DNA from: an uncultured Clostridia bacterium
GTDB lineage: Bacteria > Bacillota > Clostridia > RUG12999
NCBI GenBank assembly: GCA_938005345.1
Contig: CALLNG010000430.1
Coordinates: 1-6,537, forward strand
DNA length: 6,537 nucleotides
Reading direction: 5' to 3'
This document shows, in pieces, positions 1-6,537 of this stretch. The position numbers and the translations under genes were made by a program. Under the pieces are notes generated by a model, which saw nothing but the letters and a program-made list of their open reading frames with translations, was not told the origin of the DNA and ran no database searches. The number at the start of each line of letters is the position of its first letter. The first letter of the stretch is position 1.

Positions 1-2
1 AA

Positions 3-1916
3 GAAATCATCGAATATTCCATGCGCGGCGTAGAATATATGATGAAACAATATGCAACAAATGGCGGATGGCATGAGGGCGTGACCTACTGGGATTATAC
101 GGATGAGTTTTTGGTTTATATGATCAGTACGCTGATGAGCGCGACTGGAACGGATTACGGCCTGTATTACAATACGCAGGGCATGCGCCATACCGGATAC
201 TATTTATTTGATATGTTAGGGCCAAATGGCATTTTTAATATTCATGACGCGGACGAACACCCCACGATGGAAGCGGAACGTATGTTTTTCCACGCAGACC
301 ATATGGACGACAATGTGCTGGCCAAAATGACTTTGCAAAACAAGGAAGGTGTGGGGGGCGATGCTCTGGATTTGCTGTTTTACAAGCCGGAAAAAATGAA
401 AAACTGCGAAACGGAGCCTCTGCCGCCGTTGGACGGATATTATAATGGCGTTGAAATCGCTGCCATGCGTTCGGATTGGCAGGAACCCAACGCAGTATAT
501 GCAGCGCTGCACGGCGGCTGGAACCAGGATATCCACGGACAGGTGGATGCAGGCGACTTTGTGCTGGATGCGCTGGGACAGCGTTGGATTTGCGACACGG
601 GGAAAGAAAATTATAATTTGCCAGGTTTTTGGGATTACAAGCAAGGCGGTGGCAGGGGGACGTACTACTGCAACCGTGCAGAAGGCAACAATACCTTGGC
701 CATTAACCCAAACAGTTTGGAAGGGCAAGTGGTAGACGCAACTGCACCAATGATTGCTACAGAATCTAAGGCGCGCGGGGCCTATAGCGTGCTGGACATG
801 ACGGAGGTTTTGCAGCCCTACGTATCAAGCGCAAAACGCGGCATGATGCTGTATGACGACCGGAGCAAAGTGTTGCTGCAAGATGAATTGCAGCTCAAAG
901 GCGAATATAACGTGCTGTGGTTTGCACACACCCGGGCGAATATCACGCTGAGCGCGGACAGGAAAACGGCCTATCTGGAGCAAAACGGACGGCGGATGCA
1001 GGTATCTATATTGGACGGCGCGCCGTCTGGCGCGGTGTTCCGCGTGATGAAGGCGGAACCGCTGAGCGTTTCACCCAATCCATCTGGGCAAAAATCACTT
1101 AGCAGTATTCAAAAATTGGTCGTTTCCTTTAAGGCAAAAGGTAGTGTCACGCTTCCAGTGGTGTTCATCCCACTGGAAGGAGGGGATGCGCCGCAGCTGC
1201 CGGAAGTGACAAAAATCAGCGATTGGACCATTCCGGACGGGAATCTCGCAAAACAGACGTATCCCAGCATCGATGGCATTACTATCAATGGGCAGCCGCT
1301 GGAGAGCTTTAATAAAAACACTGTGAACTATTCCGTGGATTTAAATCAGTACGACGATGAAGAAGTGGTAATTGAAGCAACGGCAGCAGCTGGAATCCAA
1401 ACGGAAGTAGAAGAGGTCGGCAGAGGAAAATACCGCATTACGGCAACAAACCGCCGTGGCAAACAGAATCTCTACGAAATAAGCTGCACCTTCCAGGCGC
1501 GGCTGGTGCCGGACGGCGTGGAGCGCAGCGAAGTGAAAAAGCTGTCGGTCAGCTCCGAGCCGCAGCCAGAAAATGCGGCGAAAAACGCAATGGATGGCGA
1601 TTTGAATACGCGCTGGTCGGCGGAAGGGACAGACGAATGGATTCAGTTGGAACTCAAACAGGAGGAGACGTTGGACGGCGTTGGAATCGCCTTCATGAGC
1701 GGAGATGAGCGAACCGCCAACATTGAAGTCCAGCTGTCGCAAGACGGCGTGACCTGGGAAACCATTTTCAGCGGCGACACCAGCGGACGCACCGAACAGG
1801 AGGAATATTTCCCGGCGGACGGCAAAGCCGCCCGGTTTGTGCGGGTGCTTTGCCACGGAACCAGCGCCGGTATTTGGAACAGTATTTTGGAAATCGGTGC
1901 ATACCGAGCGAAATAG
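3..1916 (+). CDS. Heparinase II/III-family polysaccharide lyase with cadherin-like and F5/8 type C domains (5' partial)
   Basis: The reading frame is open to the window edge (six sense codons precede the first ATG at 21), so the N-terminus and most of the alpha-helical toroid lie outside. Residues here are counted from that ATG. Residues 14-30 (NGGWHEGVTYWDYTDEF) match the end of the helical domain. Residues 140-395 resemble the heparinase II/III beta-sandwich, with DIHGQVDAGDF at 170-180, ICDTGKENYNLPGF at 190-203 and RAEGNNTLAINP at 219-230. Family members normally have H-x-H-x-D and EGHNTL at the first and third of these, so Q174 and N223 replace probable zinc-ligand histidines. Residues 410-494 look like a cadherin-like beta-sandwich (ITINGQPLESFNKNTVNYSV). 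Residues 505-631 look like an F5/8 type C (discoidin) sugar-binding domain (AMDGDLNTRWSAEG, WIQLEL). Family enzymes cleave uronic-acid-containing polysaccharides by beta-elimination. Substrate and activity are unknown here. It is the first visible gene of the probable operon and is presumably secreted. Confidence 0.88.
   Translation, partial: EIIEYSMRGVEYMMKQYATNGGWHEGVTYWDYTDEFLVYMISTLMSATGTDYGLYYNTQGMRHTGYYLFDMLGPNGIFNIHDADEHPTMEAERMFFHADHMDDNVLAKMTLQNKEGVGGDALDLLFYKPEKMKNCETEPLPPLDGYYNGVEIAAMRSDWQEPNAVYAALHGGWNQDIHGQVDAGDFVLDALGQRWICDTGKENYNLPGFWDYKQGGGRGTYYCNRAEGNNTLAINPNSLEGQVVDATAPMIATESKARGAYSVLDMTEVLQPYVSSAKRGMMLYDDRSKVLLQDELQLKGEYNVLWFAHTRANITLSADRKTAYLEQNGRRMQVSILDGAPSGAVFRVMKAEPLSVSPNPSGQKSLSSIQKLVVSFKAKGSVTLPVVFIPLEGGDAPQLPEVTKISDWTIPDGNLAKQTYPSIDGITINGQPLESFNKNTVNYSVDLNQYDDEEVVIEATAAAGIQTEVEEVGRGKYRITATNRRGKQNLYEISCTFQARLVPDGVERSEVKKLSVSSEPQPENAAKNAMDGDLNTRWSAEGTDEWIQLELKQEETLDGVGIAFMSGDERTANIEVQLSQDGVTWETIFSGDTSGRTEQEEYFPADGKAARFVRVLCHGTSAGIWNSILEIGAYRAK
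1152..1179. repeat. Perfect 10-bp inverted repeat inside the lyase gene
   Basis: CTTCCAGTGG at 1152-1161 is the exact reverse complement of CCACTGGAAG at 1170-1179, with an 8-base loop. It encodes the last predicted strand of the lyase fold (LPVVFIPLE), just before the linker to the cadherin-like domain. There is no T-tract after it, so it does not look like an intrinsic terminator. It may be chance, or an mRNA hairpin. Confidence 0.5.
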
Positions 1917-1923
1917 GGGAGGA
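1916..1923 (+). promoter_or_regulatory. Strong Shine-Dalgarno for the repeat-protein gene
   Basis: GGGGAGGA overlaps the last base of the lyase stop codon and ends 6 bases before the ATG at 1930. It decides the start of the second gene: the same frame is open upstream from 1837, but only the ATG at 1930 has this site and is followed directly by a signal peptide. The near-zero gap suggests co-transcription with the lyase. Confidence 0.85.
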
Positions 1924-1929
1924 ACAAAT

Positions 1930-4539
1930 ATGAAAAAATGCATTCATTTTTTGTTGGCAGCGGTTATGCTCATTTCAACGCTGGGCATAAGCGCTATGGC
2001 AGAAGATCCGCAGCCGCAGGCGGAAATGCCGCGGATTTTGGAACTAGTTCCAACGGACGACACTAAAATTGACCAAAGTCCGGCAGAAGCAGGAAAACCG
2101 CACGGTTCGGATGATCTTATTTATATCTCCGGCAACTACATGCAATCGCCGGGATACCAGCGCTATGCGTATCTGAAATTCGACTTGACGCAGGTACGGG
2201 CAGATTTTGAAAAGGCCGTGATTTCCTTCCGGGTACCAAATGATTCTGCGAATGAAATGACAATCGGTGCTTTTCTATCAGATAACAACGATTGGTCGGA
2301 GGATACTTTAACTTGGAACAATGCCGATCGGACTTGTGTAACCGATCAGGCAGCGGCAGTAGGGACATTTGAAAAATATTCAAAAACTTCCCAATATGGA
2401 TATATTGATCTAACCCAGGCTGTGCAACAAGCTATGGGCGCGGGAAAATTCCAACTGACGGTAGTGCTGCGCATGATGGGAGAAGTCACTGCAGCAAAAA
2501 GCCATTTTACACACATTGGGACCAAAGAGAATACGGATCAATCAAAATGGACAATGCTGCGCTTCACCTATGCAGATTATGTGGCGCCGGAACTGTCCTC
2601 CAACGTGCCCTTTGGGCCGGTCGAGGCAAGCGGGATTGATGGAAACCCAAACTATGCGTCCAACGCGGAGCTAGGGCTGGCAGAGATACCGATATCTGGA
2701 TCGTTGGATAAAAAAGGATATGAACGGTATTACTTTATGAAATTTGATTTGCGCGACGCGCTGGAGCGCGAGGTGCGCAAAGTGAATGTGACGGTACATG
2801 TTGCCAGCGGTTCGGATACGCAGCCATTTGGCCTATATAAGGTGGAAGATGTGGATTGGACCGCCAATGGGTTGACCTATAACGATGCCACAGGGCAAGC
2901 GCTGCGCGCTGCAATGAACGACCAGGCCAACTGTCTGGACACGGCGGAGCATATCAAAGGTAGTACTGCCCTTACTTTTGATGTCACAGAATATATTCGG
3001 CAGCAGGTGGTAGCGGGAGAAAGTATGGTAACGCTGGGATTCCGCAATGTGCAAAACAATGGCACCCAGCCGTATGCTACTTTGAAAAGTAACTATTTCT
3101 CCGTGCCGGAGCAGCGACCGTCAATGTCTATTGTCTTTGGTAACGAACCCATGCAGATTGTGGAAAACGAACCAGTCCTGCCGTCGGACGATGCGGGAGT
3201 CGGCCCGGATATCGAAGAAGCACAGCCAGAGGCAGTCAGCGCACAGGTAGGCGGTGAAAATTACCTGTTTATGAAATACGACCTACGGCTCATGGAAAAA
3301 GAGGCAGCAAACGTGCTGTTTTCCATGACTGGCACGGCGGACAGCGAAGCGGCGTACGGTATTTATGCAGCAGCTGCCGGAGACTGGAACGAATGGGATT
3401 TGACCTTTGATACCGCAGCCAAAGAAATTTTGAGCGGCGAGCCTGCCGCAGTGGTGCGGTATCCGCGTGCAGATACGCAGTACACGGTAGATATCACCGA
3501 CGCGGCGCTGCCCGCGCTGGATTCCCTAGCTGCGGATGCGCGCTTCCTGACCGTAGCGGTGAAGGGTATGGACGGGGCAAACGATGGATTTGGTGTGTAT
3601 ACCAAAGAAACGTTCGATAAAGCACCTTCCATTATTATCCGCTTTCAAAAGGAATCTGGCGGTGGGGAAATTGACCCCTCCCATGTGGATGCAGTGGATG
3701 GTATTCCGTTGGATATACAACAGAAAGATGTGTGTCTGAAAGACGATGAGTCCGCAGCTGTGACCGGAACGTTGCCAAACGCCAGCGGTAGTACAATTGG
3801 ATATATGCGGCATTATATCATGAAATTTGACCTGTCCGGCGTGGAGGGGCGCATTAAAAGCGCTACGCTGCACATGACCGCAAAAACTTCTACGGCGACG
3901 GCACACTATGGCATTTATTTGGGGCCGGACAGCAGCTGGACGTCTGAAGGCGCGACCTATAACAATTTTAATAAAGAATTTTTGCAGGGGACAACCAACC
4001 GCATTACGGAGATTACAGGAGTACAACATGGCGCGCCGGCGGTGTTTGACATAACAGACGGGATAAACAAAGGGTTAGCCACCAGCACAGACGGATTGAT
4101 TACCCTGGGACTGCGTAATACTAATACCAATAATTCCAACGACTGGGCAGAATTTTATACCACCAAAGCCGCAAACGAAATGTATCGGCCTTACTTGGTG
4201 CTGGAACTGTACAACGAAGAGACAGACCCAGCCGTGGCGGTTCTGGATACGGAACTGGTACAGCGGACAGACGGCTATGTGACGGCAAAGACTACCATTG
4301 GCTTCAATTTTCCGCTCGGACAGGCGCAAACAGTGCATGTGATTTTTGCACGCTGCAAGGATATGGGCGCAGGCTACCGCGTGCTGGATGTGCAGGAACA
4401 GTCCAAACGGGTTTATGACATGAGCGGTTCTCTCCTGACAGCGGACTTCCAGCTGGGAGAAGGGGAATATATTAAAGTATTTGTCTGGAATGAAAATGGA
4501 ACGCGGATGATGGGACAGCAGTCCATTGTCATCCAATAA
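1930..4539 (+). CDS. Secreted protein with four DNRLRE/CBM96-like repeats and a C-terminal domain
   Basis: A protein of 869 residues. Residues 1-24 are a signal peptide (MKKCIHFLLAAVMLISTLGI, then SAMA, with cleavage expected after A24). The body is four divergent modules of about 170-190 residues, each with the order [YF]-x-[LM]-K-[FY]-D-L, then a DW or SW loop followed by T-[WYF]-[ND], then a [DI]-[LVI]-T strand. The KFDL-type motifs have their Asp at 85, 273, 451 and 634. The loop Trp are 122, 310, 486 and 670. The aspartates before the later Thr are 160, 351, 521 and 707. This matches DNRLRE/CBM96-type modules, which bind polysaccharides and are often joined to lyases, so a substrate-binding role beside the upstream lyase is likely. 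Residues about 767-869 form a separate beta-rich domain (KVFVWNENGTRMMG) that I cannot name firmly. No catalytic motif, LPXTG or SLH anchor is seen, so how it stays at the surface is unclear. The track start at 1837 was rejected in favour of 1930. Confidence 0.85.
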   Translation: MKKCIHFLLAAVMLISTLGISAMAEDPQPQAEMPRILELVPTDDTKIDQSPAEAGKPHGSDDLIYISGNYMQSPGYQRYAYLKFDLTQVRADFEKAVISFRVPNDSANEMTIGAFLSDNNDWSEDTLTWNNADRTCVTDQAAAVGTFEKYSKTSQYGYIDLTQAVQQAMGAGKFQLTVVLRMMGEVTAAKSHFTHIGTKENTDQSKWTMLRFTYADYVAPELSSNVPFGPVEASGIDGNPNYASNAELGLAEIPISGSLDKKGYERYYFMKFDLRDALEREVRKVNVTVHVASGSDTQPFGLYKVEDVDWTANGLTYNDATGQALRAAMNDQANCLDTAEHIKGSTALTFDVTEYIRQQVVAGESMVTLGFRNVQNNGTQPYATLKSNYFSVPEQRPSMSIVFGNEPMQIVENEPVLPSDDAGVGPDIEEAQPEAVSAQVGGENYLFMKYDLRLMEKEAANVLFSMTGTADSEAAYGIYAAAAGDWNEWDLTFDTAAKEILSGEPAAVVRYPRADTQYTVDITDAALPALDSLAADARFLTVAVKGMDGANDGFGVYTKETFDKAPSIIIRFQKESGGGEIDPSHVDAVDGIPLDIQQKDVCLKDDESAAVTGTLPNASGSTIGYMRHYIMKFDLSGVEGRIKSATLHMTAKTSTATAHYGIYLGPDSSWTSEGATYNNFNKEFLQGTTNRITEITGVQHGAPAVFDITDGINKGLATSTDGLITLGLRNTNTNNSNDWAEFYTTKAANEMYRPYLVLELYNEETDPAVAVLDTELVQRTDGYVTAKTTIGFNFPLGQAQTVHVIFARCKDMGAGYRVLDVQEQSKRVYDMSGSLLTADFQLGEGEYIKVFVWNENGTRMMGQQSIVIQ
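2035..4212 (+). repeat. Four tandem divergent protein modules (DNRLRE/CBM96-like)
   Basis: Approximate module limits are residues 36-214 (2035-2571), 215-404 (2572-3141), 405-573 (3142-3648) and 580-761 (3667-4212). The distance between matching KFDL aspartates is 188, 178 and 183 residues. Conservation is at protein level only, and the DNA has drifted, which points to old duplication rather than a recent tandem repeat. Module 3 is the most divergent: KYDL in place of KFDL, and an Ala- and Asp-rich segment in place of the Asn-rich one of modules 2 and 4. Limits are read by eye and may be off by several residues. Confidence 0.75.
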
Positions 4540-4581
4540 GAAGGAATGAATAAACCAACGAACGAGATAGGGATGGTCAAG
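4510..4581 (+). promoter_or_regulatory. Junction between repeat-protein and lipoprotein genes: weak or displaced ribosome-binding sites
   Basis: The stop at 4537-4539 is followed by AAGAAGGA, then an ATG at 4546 with no spacing at all, which is too close for the SD to serve that ATG. Two further in-frame ATGs are at 4573 and 4582. The one at 4582 has AGG/GGA at 4569-4573, about 8-10 bases upstream, a workable but weak site. There is no terminator-like hairpin in the gap, so the downstream gene is probably read from the same transcript. This feature marks the start choice rather than a proven control element. Confidence 0.45.
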
Positions 4582-6138
4582 ATGAAACGATGGTTGTATG
4601 GGTTGCTGGGCACTGTGCTGTTGCTGAGCGGATGCAGCGTGGAGATGGAAACGCAGGGGCGGAACACAGGCCCCTATCCGCTGGATACGGAGGTAGAACT
4701 GACACACTGGCTGGAACTCAACGATGATGTGCGCTTTAGTACCGAGAAGTTTGGAGATACACCGTTTGCTAAGCAACTTGAAGAAGAAACAGGGGTACAT
4801 GTGAAATATATCACGCCGGTAAACGGGAATGGAACGGATGCGTTGAATCTGATGATTGCCTCCCGCGAGCTGCCGGATTTGATTTCCTATCCCTGGTACC
4901 ACTATCCGGGTGGAGCGGAACGTGCGCTTGCCGAGCAACTTATTCAGCCACTGACCGATTTGATTGCGCGGTATTCCCCTAATTTGAACACCTATTTGGA
5001 GGAGCATCCGGAGATTAAAAAGATGGTGACGACAGACCAGGGAGAATACACCATGTATCCCTTTATCCGCGGCGATGAGAGCCTGACGGTATATTTTGGT
5101 CCCATGGTGCGCCGGGATTGGCTAGAGGCGACAGGGCGGCGCACGCTGGAGACAGTGGACGATTGGTACGGCTTTTTGACGGACATGAAAAACCGCGGCG
5201 TGGAAAAACCACTGATTCTAACGGAGCCAGGTATCGAAAGTGGCTTTTTGACGGGGGCCTTTGGTGTGATTCCCGACAGCTATGTGGAAAACGGCAAAGT
5301 CGTGTTTGGTCCAGTGCAGCCGGGCTACCGGCGGTTTTTGCAGACGCTGCGCCAGTGGTATGCAGAGGGCTTGATAGACAAAGGGTTATTCAGCAACGTG
5401 GCCATGAATAATCAAAATATGCTCGATGGAAGCGGCGCAGCAACCATCGGTTATGCAGGAAGTACGATGGGAACACTGCTCAAAGGATTGCAGGAGCAAG
5501 ACCCGGAGGCAGACCTCGTCGGCGTACCCAATCCTGTGTTGGAGCACGGGCAAATACCAAAATTCATTCGAAAAGACTTTTTGGCAACGCCTGCAAACTG
5601 TGTGAGTATCACAACGCAATGCAAATACCCGGAGATTGCCGCGCGCTACCTGGACTATGGATATTCACGCGAAGGCATGAACCTGTACAACTATGGAATC
5701 GAGGGCGAAAGCTACACCATGCAGGACGGGCAGCCGGTGTACACTGATTTGATTTTAAACAACAGCGACGGGCTTACGTCCAGCCAGGCGTTAGCGTTAT
5801 ATACCCAAACCTACAGCGGCCCGTTCATCCAGGAAAAGCGGTATGCGGATATGTATTACAGCTATCCGCAGCAGCGGGAGGCTGTGGAAACCTGGGCAAG
5901 GAGCGATGTGGATCAATACCAGCTTCCCATAATTTCTATTGGGGAAGATGAATATGAGGAATATTCCCGCATTTATACCGCGGTTACAAATCACAGCGAC
6001 AAATCGCTGGTGGAATTTGTCATGGGCGTGCGCCCGATAGAAGAGTTTGATCAATATGTCAGGGAGATAAGGGATTTGGGGCTGGAGAGAATGCTGGAAA
6101 TTCAGCAGGCAGCCTATGAGCGTTATCAGAAAAAGTAA
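4582..6138 (+). CDS. Extracellular solute-binding lipoprotein of an ABC oligosaccharide importer (LplA/YtcQ type)
   Basis: A protein of 518 residues from the ATG at 4582. The N-terminus MKRWLYGLLGTVLLLSGC ends in a lipobox with lipidated Cys18, so it should be anchored to the outer face of the cytoplasmic membrane. The mature part is of the usual length for long LplA/YtcQ-type substrate-binding proteins, with FAKQLEEETGVHVKYITPVN near the start, MYPFIRG at 158-164, the binding-protein motif VRRDWLEATGRR at 176-187, and several surface aromatics that could stack on sugars. It should bind oligosaccharides freed by the lyase and hand them to permeases, but no permease or ATPase gene lies in the window. 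An earlier in-frame ATG at 4546 gives 12 more residues (530 in total) and an unusually long charged n-region. I chose 4582 for its signal-peptide shape and ribosome-binding site. The ligand is unknown. Confidence 0.85.
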   Translation: MKRWLYGLLGTVLLLSGCSVEMETQGRNTGPYPLDTEVELTHWLELNDDVRFSTEKFGDTPFAKQLEEETGVHVKYITPVNGNGTDALNLMIASRELPDLISYPWYHYPGGAERALAEQLIQPLTDLIARYSPNLNTYLEEHPEIKKMVTTDQGEYTMYPFIRGDESLTVYFGPMVRRDWLEATGRRTLETVDDWYGFLTDMKNRGVEKPLILTEPGIESGFLTGAFGVIPDSYVENGKVVFGPVQPGYRRFLQTLRQWYAEGLIDKGLFSNVAMNNQNMLDGSGAATIGYAGSTMGTLLKGLQEQDPEADLVGVPNPVLEHGQIPKFIRKDFLATPANCVSITTQCKYPEIAARYLDYGYSREGMNLYNYGIEGESYTMQDGQPVYTDLILNNSDGLTSSQALALYTQTYSGPFIQEKRYADMYYSYPQQREAVETWARSDVDQYQLPIISIGEDEYEEYSRIYTAVTNHSDKSLVEFVMGVRPIEEFDQYVREIRDLGLERMLEIQQAAYERYQKK

Positions 6139-6146
6139 GGGGAGGA
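6139..6146 (+). promoter_or_regulatory. Strong Shine-Dalgarno for the SLH-protein gene
   Basis: GGGGAGGA sits immediately after the lipoprotein stop codon and ends 4 bases before the ATG at 6151. It is the same 8-base sequence as the site before the repeat-protein gene at 1916, which fits coordinated translation within one transcript. Confidence 0.85.
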
Positions 6147-6150
6147 TAAT

Positions 6151-6537
6151 ATGAAACAAATCAGGAGAATAGGAGCCTTGATTTTGTCTATTGCGGTTCT
6201 GCTCGTGGCATTGCCGTCCGTGGCGGCGGAGGAAGCGGCGGAGCCGGCCTGGGTACCGGACGAACAAGCGCAGGTGCTGCAAGCGCTGGGCGTCATACCA
6301 GCCGAGTTCAACGGCAATGCGGAAATGACGCGCGGTGAATTTACACAAATAATCGCGAATATGCTGGGCGCGGACACATCCGGCAAAACGACAACGAAGT
6401 TTATTGACGTGGACAGCCGTACGCCGCAAGTAGGAGCCATTGCCGCAGTGACGGAACAAGGGTACATGGGCGGTTATACCGACGGCTCGTTTCGCCCGGC
6501 GGAACCAATGCTATATGTGGATGCGATCAAGGTGCTG
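6151..6537 (+). CDS. Secreted SLH-domain protein (3' partial)
   Basis: Only the first 129 residues are in the window and the frame stays open at the edge. Residues 1-26 form a signal peptide (MKQIRRIGALILSIAVLLVA, cleaved near SVAA). An S-layer homology repeat covers about 40-75, with the intact MTRGEFTQIIANMLG motif at 59-73. A second repeat covers about 84-129, with FIDVD at 84-88 and GYMGGYTDGSFRP at 104-116. SLH domains bind wall-attached polymers (often pyruvylated secondary wall polysaccharide) and tether proteins to the surface. In the second repeat the usual T-R-x-E is replaced by MLYVD at 120-124, so wall binding by that copy may be weaker or different, although Tyr-containing variants are common in Clostridia. 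The rest of the protein, perhaps another glycan-binding or catalytic part, lies outside the window. Preceded by a strong SD and a 12-base gap, it should be co-transcribed with the lipoprotein gene. Confidence 0.85.
   Translation, partial: MKQIRRIGALILSIAVLLVALPSVAAEEAAEPAWVPDEQAQVLQALGVIPAEFNGNAEMTRGEFTQIIANMLGADTSGKTTTKFIDVDSRTPQVGAIAAVTEQGYMGGYTDGSFRPAEPMLYVDAIKVL

Noticed and set aside
216..728. A 170-residue minus-strand open frame inside the lyase gene
   Set aside because: It overlaps a domain with clear family motifs on the other strand and its own translation shows no motif or sensible start signal.
1014..1027. Perfect 14-bp palindrome GACGGCGCGCCGTC
   Set aside because: About 0.4 such palindromes are expected by chance in a window of this length, it is inside a coding region, and nothing links it to an operator.
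1177..1188. Strong internal Shine-Dalgarno (AAGGAGGGG) followed by ATG at 1186
   Set aside because: The spacing is too short and the frame stops after seven codons, so no internal gene is supported.
1837..1929. N-terminal extension of the repeat protein from the ATG at 1837
   Set aside because: It would overlap the lyase C-terminus, has no ribosome-binding site, and would bury the signal peptide 31 residues inside the protein.
4075..5007. A 310-residue minus-strand open frame across the repeat-protein and lipoprotein genes
   Set aside because: It is antisense to two well-supported genes, crosses their boundary, has no recognisable domain, and is rich in His, Cys and Gln in a way typical of shadow frames.

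Overview
The window holds four consecutive plus-strand genes: a 5'-truncated heparinase II/III-family polysaccharide lyase, a secreted protein with four divergent copies of a DNRLRE/CBM96-like carbohydrate-binding module, a solute-binding lipoprotein of an ABC sugar importer, and the start of an S-layer-homology (SLH) protein. No RNA gene, mobile element, CRISPR array or internal terminator is apparent. No gene-free stretch is longer than about 42 bases, and no promoter is visible, so the transcription start is presumably upstream of the window.

The organism is most likely a Gram-positive Clostridia-type Firmicute, perhaps a gut or other anaerobic polysaccharide degrader. This is inference from several features: strong GGGGAGGA Shine-Dalgarno sequences, Gram-positive-style signal peptides, an SLH wall-anchoring protein, a roughly 520-residue LplA/YtcQ-type binding lipoprotein, and the joining of lyase, cadherin-like and F5/8 domains. 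Base composition is moderate and looks similar across all four genes, with no sign of a recent insertion.

Layout: 3-1916 is the lyase (lyase fold, then cadherin-like beta-sandwich, then F5/8 type C domain). 1930-4539 is the four-repeat binding protein with a separate C-terminal domain. 4582-6138 is the lipoprotein. 6151 to the window end is the SLH protein. Gaps are 13, about 42 and 12 bases, so the genes are probably one operon.

Taken together they read as a cell-surface kit for an acidic polysaccharide. The lyase cleaves or binds the polymer, the repeat protein and F5/8 domain hold it near the cell, the lipoprotein captures oligosaccharides for import, and the SLH protein attaches to the wall. 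The substrate cannot be named from the sequence. The most notable detail is that two of the three residues expected to bind zinc in the heparinase II/III fold appear to be replaced (Gln and Asn instead of His), so the lyase may be metal-free, altered in specificity, or a binding-only pseudoenzyme.
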